Shown here piece after piece: positions 24,887 through 33,426 of a stretch of DNA of 53,065 bases. The notes beneath the pieces are model-generated. The model was not told where the DNA came from, did not search any database, and saw only the letters and a list, made by a program, of their open reading frames with translations. A program made the translations under genes and the position numbers. Numbering within the stretch: the first letter of the stretch is position 1; each line of letters begins with the position of its first letter. Source of the DNA: JAWKRB01 sp041389885 (GTDB lineage Bacteria > Myxococcota_A > Polyangia > Polyangiales > Ga0077539); the NCBI GenBank assembly GCA_041389885.1, contig JAWKRB010000045.1:1-53065 (forward strand), written 5' to 3'.

Positions 24887-24908
24887 GGCTCCGTACTGGA
24901 GGAGTCTC

Positions 24909-25868
24909 ATGCGCGCCCCCATTCTGAGCGTCGTGGCCGCGGGCCTCGCGCTCGCTCTCGCCCGCCCCGGAGCCAGCATCGCGGAGGAGCCCCTGACGAG
25001 GGTGTTCCTCAACGGCGTGCCGACCCCGGTGTACTTCAACGACGGTGACTCGTGGAGGGTCATGTCGGGGCCGCTCGAGGGCAGCCGCGCGCGCCTCGCG
25101 GGCTTCAACACCCTCGAGAGCTTCGGGCCGGTGCACCGCTGGGGTCAGTGGCACCCCTACGAGCTCTACATCAACGCCAAGATGGGCACCCTCAACGCCC
25201 GCCGGGGCGTGTGGCACTGCACCAGCGACCTGCGCCGCGACGGCTACGGCCGCATCCTCTGGATCTGCCCCGACCTCGCCGTCGACCAGCTCCGCAAGGG
25301 CCTCGCCCACGCGATGAACGTCGACGACGAGCCCGCGCGCCCGGAGTACCTCGCGGCCCAGCGGGAGGCCATCGCGAACCGCCGCGGCATGTGGGCCCAC
25401 GGCGCGCCCGACTTCGTCATGACCAGCGCGCACTCCGCCGACGAGGACTCGTCCCGCGAGTGGCACTACAACCGCATGGTCTCGACGCGCTTCGGGCACA
25501 GCGAGTCGGTGCGACACCGCGAGACCTACGGCGAGTGCCAGTGGGTGTGCGCCAACGAGCGCCACGTCGACGGCGACCGCGCGGAGGCCGCCGCGATGCG
25601 CCTCCTCGAGTACCCCGAGCTGAACCAGGGCCTCGCGGCGCTGGGCACGGTGCGCGTCTCGCAGCTCGCGTGGAGGTGGTCGCGGACGCACGAGCTGCCG
25701 ACCTGGCTGCCCGCGCCGCTGCGCGAGCCCGCGACCACGCGGCTCCAGGCGCTGGAGCAGGAGGGCGCCTTCGGTCCGGTGACCACGCGGCAGTCTTCGT
25801 GCTTCCTGTACGTGAGCTTCAACAACCGATACGGCAACCGCCGGGCGAGCTGCCTCGATGCCCACTGA
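24909..25868 (+). CDS. Secreted staphylococcal-nuclease-like protein
   Basis: 319 residues from ATG 24909, with a strong GGAGGAG site. The signal peptide 'ILSVVAAGLALALARPGASIA' directs export. The SNase (OB-fold) core spans about residues 38-165: 'YFNDGDSWRV', 'ARLAGFNTLES' and 'RRDGYGRILWIC'. The catalytic Arg/Glu/Arg of staphylococcal nuclease correspond to Arg62, Glu70 and Arg115. The calcium ligand Asp40 appears as Asn67. It should cut DNA or RNA outside the cytoplasm, probably with calcium. The C-terminal 150 residues are an unrecognised extension with four cysteines. The stop overlaps the start of the next gene by 11 bp, so all three genes 24909-28799 are coupled. Confidence 0.82.
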   Translation: MRAPILSVVAAGLALALARPGASIAEEPLTRVFLNGVPTPVYFNDGDSWRVMSGPLEGSRARLAGFNTLESFGPVHRWGQWHPYELYINAKMGTLNARRGVWHCTSDLRRDGYGRILWICPDLAVDQLRKGLAHAMNVDDEPARPEYLAAQREAIANRRGMWAHGAPDFVMTSAHSADEDSSREWHYNRMVSTRFGHSESVRHRETYGECQWVCANERHVDGDRAEAAAMRLLEYPELNQGLAALGTVRVSQLAWRWSRTHELPTWLPAPLREPATTRLQALEQEGAFGPVTTRQSSCFLYVSFNNRYGNRRASCLDAH

Positions 25869-27132
25869 CAAGACCAAGGGCCTGCGCCGCAGCGCGCTGT
25901 GGCTCGCGGCGTGCGCCGCCCTCGCCGACTGCTGGAACCCCCCGTCGCAGCCGGTGCTGGGCTACGAGGCCAACGACCAGGCCTGCACCGACTCCGCCGA
26001 CAACGACCGAGACGGGCTCGTCGACTGCGAAGACGACGACTGCCTGCAGTTCTCGACGGTGTGCGGCGAGCGCATCCCGGTGCTCCCCACGCGCTCGCCC
26101 GAGAACGGCTTCCTCGCGTGCAGCGACGGGATCGACAACGACGGCGACGGCCAGTTCGACTGCGGCGACCGCGACTGCCAGACGATCATGGAGCTCTGCT
26201 GCGCGCGGGAATTCGACAACGCGAGCTGCAGCGACGGGATCGACAACGACGGCAACGGCTTCACCGACTGCGAAGACTTCGGCTGCCGCAACGGCACCTA
26301 CGTCGACGTGTGCGTCGAGGACTCCGTGGCGGCGTGCCGCGACGGGCGCGACAACGACGGCGACGGGCGCATCGACTGCGCCGACACCGACTGCCGCATC
26401 CGGGGCGTGTGCGGGATCCCCCTCGAGTCGTCCCCCGAGAACAGCCTCGCGGCGTGCATGGACGGGATCGACAACGACGGCAACAACTTCACCGACTGCG
26501 CCGACTTCTCGTGCACCCGCGCCGACCGCGGCGCGGCGCCCGACGCCATCGCCATGTGCGCCGCGCGGCAAGAGAACACCGCCGCCCGCTGCCGCGACGG
26601 GGTCGACAACGACGGCAACGGGTACACCGACTGCGAGGACCGCAACTGCACCGACCCGAACCGCGGCGCGCCCGCGGAGTCGGTGGCGTACTGCAACAGC
26701 ATCGCGGAGAACACGCCCGAGCGGTGCGCCGACGGGGTCGACAACGACGGCAACGGGTACACCGACTGCGGAGACTTCTCGTGCCTGCGCTCGACGAACG
26801 CCGCGGTGGCCGCGCGCTGCGCGTCGATCGCGGAGAACACGCCCGAGCGCTGCCGGGACGGCCTCGACAACGACGGCAACGGCTTCGTCGACTGCGCGGA
26901 CTACTCGTGCGGGCAGTCGACCGACCTCGCGGTGCAGCAGGCGTGCAGGGAGAGCGCGGGGGACGCGGTGGCCCGCTGCTCCGACGGCCTCGACAACGAC
27001 GGCGACGGCTTCGCCGACTGTGATGACTGGGACTGCGCCTACAACCCCGCGGTGGTCGCCGCGGGGCGTTGCTCAGGCCTGAGGGTGTGCCGCGGCCGAC
27101 CCGCGGGATCTGGATACAGGGGAGTACGGTGA
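25858..27132 (+). CDS. Lipoprotein with nine Cys-rich DNDGDG calcium-binding repeats
   Basis: 424 residues from ATG 25858, which overlaps the preceding stop. 'RRSALWLAAC' carries a good lipobox (LAAC, Cys19). The protein is built from nine copies of a 20-residue unit, consensus CxDGxDNDGNGxxDCxDxxC (first copy 'CTDSADNDRDGLVDCEDDDC', last 'CSDGLDNDGDGFADCDDWDC'), separated by 16-30 residue spacers that often carry 'ENTPERC'. The Asp/Asn pattern is an EF-hand-like calcium loop and the cysteines should form disulphides, so this is a calcium-stabilised surface stalk or adhesin. It overlaps the next gene as TGATG. The spacer between copies 6 and 7 nearly repeats that between 7 and 8, a sign of recent duplication. 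Confidence 0.85.
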   Translation: MPTDKTKGLRRSALWLAACAALADCWNPPSQPVLGYEANDQACTDSADNDRDGLVDCEDDDCLQFSTVCGERIPVLPTRSPENGFLACSDGIDNDGDGQFDCGDRDCQTIMELCCAREFDNASCSDGIDNDGNGFTDCEDFGCRNGTYVDVCVEDSVAACRDGRDNDGDGRIDCADTDCRIRGVCGIPLESSPENSLAACMDGIDNDGNNFTDCADFSCTRADRGAAPDAIAMCAARQENTAARCRDGVDNDGNGYTDCEDRNCTDPNRGAPAESVAYCNSIAENTPERCADGVDNDGNGYTDCGDFSCLRSTNAAVAARCASIAENTPERCRDGLDNDGNGFVDCADYSCGQSTDLAVQQACRESAGDAVARCSDGLDNDGDGFADCDDWDCAYNPAVVAAGRCSGLRVCRGRPAGSGYRGVR

Positions 27133-28799
27133 TGGCAAGGATCAGAGGCTCCGCGGCGTCGTTCGCCGCGGTGACGTTGGCGCTCGTGCTCGCCTCGCCG
27201 CTCGCGAGCGCGCAGACGACGGGCGACCCGACGCCCGAGCAGTCGGCGCCCGCGGCGCAGACTCCCGCGGCGCAGACGCCCGCGGCGCAGCCGCCCGTGA
27301 CGCGCGCGGCGCGCGAGACGAGCTGCACCGGGCGCGTCGACGAGGACGGCGACGGGCTCGTCGACTGCGCCGACTCGGACTGCTTTCACGACCCGGCGTG
27401 CCAGGCCGGAGGCGCCGGAGAGAACACCAACGAGCGCTGCTCCGACTGGATCGACAACGACGGCGACGGGATGATCGACTGCGACGATCAGGACTGCATG
27501 GGTCCTGGCGTCACCCGCTGCCGGGGCTCGTGGCAGAGCACGGGCAACGGGCGCGCGACCAGCAACCCGGCCCTGGCGCCGGGCGCCTCCGACGACCTCC
27601 CCGAGCTCGGCCCCAACCAGACCGTCGAGGACCTCATCGGCCGCGGCGGCGACCTCGACGGCGAGCGCAACGACGAGGTGTGCGCCGACGGCATCGACAA
27701 CGACGGCGACGGCCGCACCGACTGCGCGGACTTCGGCTGCCGCTTCGACCCGAACGTGACCGTGTGCACCGGCACCCCCTCGCTGCGCTTCAGCGCGGTG
27801 GTGGGCGGCGCGCTGCTCAACGTCGTGCGCACCGAGCTCGGCAACGGCACCCTCCCGGCGGACCAGTTCGACGCGCGCTTCACGCGCATCCAGCTCCGCG
27901 CGCTCGGGCCGATCCCGATGATCCAGAACAGCTTCTTTCTGATCAACATCCGCGCGGAGCGGCAGCTGCGGCTGTCGTTCGCGATGTTCCAGGTGCCGCT
28001 GGCGCGGCGCTGGTATGTGAACATCAACTCGGGCGGCGGCTCGCTCTCGACCTCGCTGATCACCAGCGCCGCGCGGCAGCTGCTGCTCGACCCGGCGTAC
28101 TACGTCTACAACGCCTTCGAGCAGGGCAACGGCATCGCCGCCGAGGTGGGCGGCCCCATCGGCAGCAGCACGCGGCTGAACTTTCGCGTGTTCGCCGCGG
28201 CGGGCTCGGGCGAGACCAACGGCAACGTCGGCGGGAGGTTCTTTCGCGCGGGCAACGAGAACTTCACGTACACCGCGGGCGCGCAGCTCGGGGTGAACAT
28301 CATCGGCTCGTACAGCCGCTTCGACTCGCCCTTTCTCTACACCCCGGTGCCCCTCACCCTGGCCCTGCAGGCCGGCGTGAAGTGGGACCAGCGCGCCGTC
28401 GAGCGCTACGTCGCCTGGAACGCCTTCGGCGTCTTTCGCTGGAACCGCTTCTGGCTCTCCGCGGAGCACTACGGCAAGCAGGAGCTGGAGTTCGACTCGA
28501 CCAGCGCGTCCTTCGTCGCGCAGCTCGGCATCCTGATCATTCCGCGCCGGCTGCTCTTCGGCGCCGACGTGGGCGGGTTCTATCCGGGGCTGCCCTCGCG
28601 CGCCGTCACCTACACCTCGACGCTGCCGCGGCCGCTCGAGGAGTTCCAGTGGCGCGTGGCGCTGCACCTCTACTGGTACCGCAACGTCGGTGTGCTCTCG
28701 GCGCTCTTTCGCGACCGCACCATCGAGCGCAACCCCGACCGCCCGGCGAGCGTGACCCGCGAGCAGGAGTTCTCCCTCGAGGCTCAGTTCCGCTTCTGA
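27132..28799 (+). CDS. Outer-membrane beta-barrel with N-terminal calcium repeats
   Basis: 555 residues from ATG 27132 with GGGGAG upstream; the start overlaps the previous stop. A signal peptide ('VTLALVLASPLASAQ') is followed by a Thr/Pro/Ala linker with three 15-bp DNA repeats (27249-27293). Three calcium units follow ('CTGRVDEDGDGLVDCADSDC', 'CSDWIDNDGDGMIDCDDQDC', 'CADGIDNDGDGRTDCADFGC'), the same type as in the neighbouring lipoprotein. From about residue 215 the sequence is a beta-barrel of alternating strands ending in 'LEAQFRF', with the C-terminal Phe typical of BAM substrates. It resembles phosphate-selective or OprP-type porins in size and style. It may anchor the lipoprotein and nuclease at the surface, or act as a channel. 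Confidence 0.82.
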   Translation: MARIRGSAASFAAVTLALVLASPLASAQTTGDPTPEQSAPAAQTPAAQTPAAQPPVTRAARETSCTGRVDEDGDGLVDCADSDCFHDPACQAGGAGENTNERCSDWIDNDGDGMIDCDDQDCMGPGVTRCRGSWQSTGNGRATSNPALAPGASDDLPELGPNQTVEDLIGRGGDLDGERNDEVCADGIDNDGDGRTDCADFGCRFDPNVTVCTGTPSLRFSAVVGGALLNVVRTELGNGTLPADQFDARFTRIQLRALGPIPMIQNSFFLINIRAERQLRLSFAMFQVPLARRWYVNINSGGGSLSTSLITSAARQLLLDPAYYVYNAFEQGNGIAAEVGGPIGSSTRLNFRVFAAAGSGETNGNVGGRFFRAGNENFTYTAGAQLGVNIIGSYSRFDSPFLYTPVPLTLALQAGVKWDQRAVERYVAWNAFGVFRWNRFWLSAEHYGKQELEFDSTSASFVAQLGILIIPRRLLFGADVGGFYPGLPSRAVTYTSTLPRPLEEFQWRVALHLYWYRNVGVLSALFRDRTIERNPDRPASVTREQEFSLEAQFRF

Positions 28800-28818
28800 G
28801 CCGCGAACCCCCCTCCCG

Positions 28819-30084
<1,266 letters not shown>

Positions 30085-30136
30085 GGGGGCGGCGACCTTA
30101 GCACCCCAGGGCCATGGGGCGACGCGCCGTGGCGGA

Positions 30137-31186
30137 TCAGGCGAGGTCGATGGCCCGGAGGTCGATGCGCGCGCGGTCGGCGACGCCCAGCCCGAGGGCC
30201 TCGGCGGCCTCGAGGTAGCGCACCGGGAGGCCCCGCGCGGCGAGGGTGGTCATGCGATTCTGCGTGCGGAGCTGGTCGACGATGTCAGACCCGACGCGGT
30301 CGAGGGCCACGGGGTCGGTGCTCGCGAACACGGCGTTGAAGGGCACGCGGCACGCGGGGTTGTCGCGGGGGCCGCCGTGGTAGACGGCCTTGAACGCGTC
30401 CATCACGTGCAGCCGAACGCGCGAGCGGATCGCCTCGTGCGCGTAGAGCTCGGCGATCTGCGGCGCGCAGAGGTGGCGGTGAAACGCCTCGGGGTTCTCG
30501 ATGGACCCGTGGGTCATGTTCTTCAGCGCGCCGGTGAAGCCGCAGAGGGAGTGGTCCTTGATCAGCGGCACGCCGATGACGGCGGTGGCCTCGAGCAGGG
30601 GCAGCGCGTACTTGGTGCGCCCCGAGGCGACGCGGGTCTGCGCCGAGAGCCGCTCCTGGTTGTGGCAGATCACCCGCACGCCCGCGGGCATCGCGCGGGC
30701 GTTCACCCGCGTCGCGGCCATGAAGCTGTCCCACTGCTCGTAGACGGTGATCTGACTCGCGGGCACGCCCGCGGCGATGACGCCCTCGACGATCGCCAGC
30801 ACGGTCTCTTTGTTCGAGGCCATGTTGCGCAGGCCCAGGCCGTTCACCTTCACCGCGACGCGGTCGTTCGGGTGCACGAAGGCGCGCCAGGCGCGGGCGA
30901 GGTCGGGCTGACCCGCGAGCTCGGTCACCGCGCGGTTCACCATCTCGACGGCGGCCTCGGGCTTCGGAAAGAGCCCGCCGCGGCGCAGCGAGTCGGGCTT
31001 GTTCACCCGCACCACGCGCCCGGGGATGCTCAGGGGCGTGAAGCCCTGCGGGGGCGTGGCGGCGAAGGAGGTGTCGTGCTCCGCGGGGGGAGCGCCGCGC
31101 TGCGCGAGGGCGTTCGCGCTCGCCGTGGCGACGGCGCCTGCGGCGACGGTGCCGAGGAAGTGACGACGGTCGACGGGGTTGCTCAT
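30137..31186 (-). CDS. Tat-exported DUF362 protein
   Basis: 349 residues. The N-terminus 'DRRHFLGTVAAGAVATASA' is a twin-arginine signal with cleavage near 'ANALA', so the folded protein is exported to the periplasm, which usually implies a cofactor. 'RVAVKVNGLGLRNMASN', 'IGVPLIKDHSLCGFTGALKN' and 'FASTDPVALDRVGSDIVDQL' are typical of the DUF362 family, whose biochemical role is largely unknown. Only four cysteines are present and no classic ferredoxin motif. Probably in one operon with the FAD enzyme downstream. Confidence 0.82.
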   Translation of the reverse strand: MSNPVDRRHFLGTVAAGAVATASANALAQRGAPPAEHDTSFAATPPQGFTPLSIPGRVVRVNKPDSLRRGGLFPKPEAAVEMVNRAVTELAGQPDLARAWRAFVHPNDRVAVKVNGLGLRNMASNKETVLAIVEGVIAAGVPASQITVYEQWDSFMAATRVNARAMPAGVRVICHNQERLSAQTRVASGRTKYALPLLEATAVIGVPLIKDHSLCGFTGALKNMTHGSIENPEAFHRHLCAPQIAELYAHEAIRSRVRLHVMDAFKAVYHGGPRDNPACRVPFNAVFASTDPVALDRVGSDIVDQLRTQNRMTTLAARGLPVRYLEAAEALGLGVADRARIDLRAIDLA

Positions 31187-31272
31187 GGTGCGAAATGTCC
31201 TAGCACGACCCGAGGCGCCGCGAAAAACTGACAGCGGGCGCGCACCTGTGAGACAGCTTCGCAGACCCTCGT

Positions 31273-31917
31273 ATGCGCGACGCCCCCTTCATCGTCCTCG
31301 AAGGCATCGACGGCGCCGGGACCACCACGCAGACCGCGCGGCTCGCCGCCGCGCTGCGCGCCCGGGGCGACTCGGTGCGCACCACCCGCGAGCCCTCCGA
31401 CGGGCCCATCGGCGTGCTCATTCGTCAGGTGCTCACCGGGCGCCTGGTGCTCCCCGGCGAGCGCTCCGAGCCCCTGGGGTGGGAGACCATGGCCGCCCTC
31501 TTCGCCGCCGATCGCCTCGACCACGTCGCCGCCGAGATCGCCCCCGCGCTGCGCGAGCGCACCGTGGTGATCTCCGACCGCTACGACGCCAGCAGCGTGG
31601 CGTACCAGGGCGTCACCGCGGGAGACGACTCGGTGTTCGCCTGGATCCTCGCGCTCAACGCGCGGGCGAGGCGCCCCGACCTCACGGTGGTCCTCGACGT
31701 GTCGCCCGAGGTGGCCCTCGCGCGCCGCACGGCCCGCGCCGGCCGCGCGGAGATCTACGACGACCCCGCGCTGCAGTCGCGCCTCGCGGGGTTCTACCGC
31801 GACATCGAGCGGCACTTCCCCAACGACCGCGTGGTGCACGTGAACGGTGACGCCGACGCCGACGCGGTGCACCGCGCCGTGCTCGCCGCCGTGGAGGCCC
31901 TCGATGCGCGCGCCTGA
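31273..31917 (+). CDS. tmk: Thymidylate kinase
   Basis: 214 residues; phosphorylates dTMP to dTDP. Landmarks are the P-loop region 'EGIDGAGTTTQ', 'TTREPSDGPIG', 'ISDRYDASSVAYQG' (DRY motif) and a LID region 'ARRTARAGRAEIYDD'. The Walker A lysine is replaced by Thr17 (GAGTTT instead of GAGKTT/GAGKST). The rest is so typical that it is probably functional, perhaps a lineage variant with arginines of the LID compensating. It overlaps the following lipoprotein gene by 14 bp. Confidence 0.9.
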   Translation: MRDAPFIVLEGIDGAGTTTQTARLAAALRARGDSVRTTREPSDGPIGVLIRQVLTGRLVLPGERSEPLGWETMAALFAADRLDHVAAEIAPALRERTVVISDRYDASSVAYQGVTAGDDSVFAWILALNARARRPDLTVVLDVSPEVALARRTARAGRAEIYDDPALQSRLAGFYRDIERHFPNDRVVHVNGDADADAVHRAVLAAVEALDARA

Positions 31918-32365
31918 GCTCCTCGCCGCGACCCTCGCGCTCGGCTGCGCCTCGTCTCCGCGCGACGAGATTCGCCCCGAAGACCTCCGGCTCCCGCCGG
32001 TCGGCGGCGGAGAGGTCGCGGCGACCGTCGAGGCCCCGCCGAGCCGGCTCACCCGCGCCGAGCTCGAGGGCACCGTGCGCGCGGGCATGGGCGCGTTTCT
32101 CAGCGGCGTGCGGGTGTCTCCCGCGTTCGAGCGCGGGCGCTTTCTGGGCTGGCGACTCGACGGCGCGCGCCACCTCCACCGCTGGAACCGCGCGGGCATG
32201 GACCTGCGCGCGGGCGACGTGATCACCCGCATCAACGGCGGCGCGCTGGAGCGTCCCGCCGACGCGCTCGCGGTCTTCGGGGCGCTGCGCGGCGCGACGG
32301 AGCTGCGACTCGAGGTCGTGCGTGACGGCCGCCCGCGCACCCTGCGCCTCGCCGTCGAAGACTGA
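31904..32365 (+). CDS. PDZ-like lipoprotein (GspC-C-terminus type)
   Basis: 153 residues from ATG 31904, inside the end of tmk, with GGAGG about 7 bases upstream. The signal 'ELLAATLALGC' ends in a lipobox-like site. After a Pro/Glu linker, residues about 60-150 resemble the PDZ-like domain at the C-terminus of type II secretion protein GspC ('GWRLDGARHLHRWNRAGM', 'LRAGDVITRINGGAL', 'LRLEVVRDGRPRTLRL'). It probably binds a partner protein in the periplasm. No other secretion genes are nearby. Confidence 0.7.
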   Translation: MRAPELLAATLALGCASSPRDEIRPEDLRLPPVGGGEVAATVEAPPSRLTRAELEGTVRAGMGAFLSGVRVSPAFERGRFLGWRLDGARHLHRWNRAGMDLRAGDVITRINGGALERPADALAVFGALRGATELRLEVVRDGRPRTLRLAVED

Positions 32366-32385
32366 TCCCCAGGGCGTCACGATTC

Positions 32386-32399
32386 GAGACAGGTGTCTC
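32386..32399. promoter_or_regulatory. Dyad upstream of the sigma54-like promoter
   Basis: GAGACA-GG-TGTCTC is a perfect inverted repeat in the gap after the PDZ lipoprotein gene. Its centre is about 62 bp upstream of the GG of the promoter at 32454, near -88 from the expected start of transcription. That is where a dimeric enhancer-binding protein would sit. Confidence 0.35.
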
Positions 32400-32453
32400 C
32401 AGGGACGACGCGCAGGGGGAGGGTGAACGCATGAATTCCCCGTGTTTTCTAGG

Positions 32454-32469
32454 TGGCACGGCGCTTGTA
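32454..32469 (+). promoter_or_regulatory. Sigma54-type promoter candidate
   Basis: TGGCACG-GCGC-TTGTA matches the -24/-12 consensus TGGCACG-N4-TTGCA with correct spacing, except T for C in the -12 element. It lies 57 bp upstream of the EF-hand gene start at 32526. Confidence 0.45.
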
Positions 32470-32525
32470 ATGCCTCTGGTCACGCGGCACAGACGGTCGC
32501 CGCGCACGCAGACAGGAGACACGCC

Positions 32526-33365
32526 ATGACCCTTCGCTCAAGCCTCCGCCCGCTCTTCCTCGGTTCTCTCGTCGCGGTCTCCGCCCTCGCCTGCGGCGCC
32601 GCCGACAACGCTGGCAACGCGCAGAGCGCGAACGCCGCGCTCACCTCGGAGCCCGGCTCCGGCGGGCGCCGCTTCGACCCCGCCCGGATGGTCGCGCGCT
32701 TCGACGCCAACCACGACGGGCGCACCACCCTCGACGAGCTGCCGCCTCGGATGCGCGAGCGCGTCCAGGCCGCCGACGCGGACCACGACGGCGCGATCAC
32801 CGCCGAGGAGCTGCAGGCGCACATGCAGACGCGCCGCGCCGAGCGCTTTCGCCGGCACGACACCAACGGCGACGGCGCGATCACCGCCGACGAGGCCGGC
32901 GAGCGCTGGGAGCGGATCCGCCGCGCCGACGCCAACAGCGACGGCCGGGTGACCGCCGAGGAGCTGCAGGGCGCCTTCGCCCAGATGCGGGCCCACCCCA
33001 TGGGCCGCCGTCACGGCGAGGGCCGCGGGCCCGGCGAGGGCCGCGAGGCGGGCGAGGGGCGCGGGCACCGTGGCTGGGGCCGCGGGCACGGTCCGGGCGC
33101 CCACGGGGAGGGCTTTGACCCCGCGCGTCGTCTGGCCCGCTTCGACGCCAACGGCGACGGGCGGGTGGAGGTGAGCGAGCTCCCCGAGCGCATGCAGCAG
33201 CGCATCGCCGGCGCCGACGCCAACCGCGACGGGGTGATCGCCCCGGAGGAGATGCGGTCGTTCTTCGAGGCGCGACGGGCCGAGCGCCTGCGGATGGACC
33301 CCGCCGCCGCGCAGCCCCCGGCGGCCCAGCCCGCGGCGCCCGCCGAGGTCCCGTCGAACGAGTGA
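32526..33365 (+). CDS. Exported EF-hand calcium-binding protein
   Basis: 279 residues from ATG 32526 with AGGAGA upstream. The signal 'LGSLVAVSALAC' looks like a lipoprotein signal. Six EF-hand loops are visible: DANHDGRTTLDE, DADHDGAITAEE, DTNGDGAITADE, DANSDGRVTAEE, then, after a Gly/His/Glu/Arg-rich linker of about 40 residues, DANGDGRVEVSE and DANRDGVIAPEE. All keep the Asp/Asn ligands and the final Glu. It is probably a periplasmic or surface calcium buffer or sensor. A sigma54-like promoter with an upstream dyad precedes it and a strong hairpin follows, so it is likely transcribed alone. Confidence 0.85.
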   Translation: MTLRSSLRPLFLGSLVAVSALACGAADNAGNAQSANAALTSEPGSGGRRFDPARMVARFDANHDGRTTLDELPPRMRERVQAADADHDGAITAEELQAHMQTRRAERFRRHDTNGDGAITADEAGERWERIRRADANSDGRVTAEELQGAFAQMRAHPMGRRHGEGRGPGEGREAGEGRGHRGWGRGHGPGAHGEGFDPARRLARFDANGDGRVEVSELPERMQQRIAGADANRDGVIAPEEMRSFFEARRAERLRMDPAAAQPPAAQPAAPAEVPSNE

Positions 33366-33380
33366 CCCGCCTCGCTCCTG

Positions 33381-33410
33381 CCCCCGGCGCTTGCGTGAAG
33401 GCGCCGGGGG
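33381..33410 (+). terminator. Strong hairpin after the EF-hand gene
   Basis: CCCCCGGCGC (33381-33390) pairs perfectly with GCGCCGGGGG (33401-33410) across a 10-nt loop, 15 bp after the stop. There is no T tract, but the stem is very stable and separates this gene from the ferritin-like gene. Confidence 0.65.
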
Positions 33411-33426
33411 TGGGGATGCTCTCGGG

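Noticed and set aside
25052..27082. An open frame parallel to the nuclease and calcium-repeat genes
   Set aside because: It is a frame-shifted echo of the repeats (Thr/Ala/Arg-rich) and has no signal or domain of its own.
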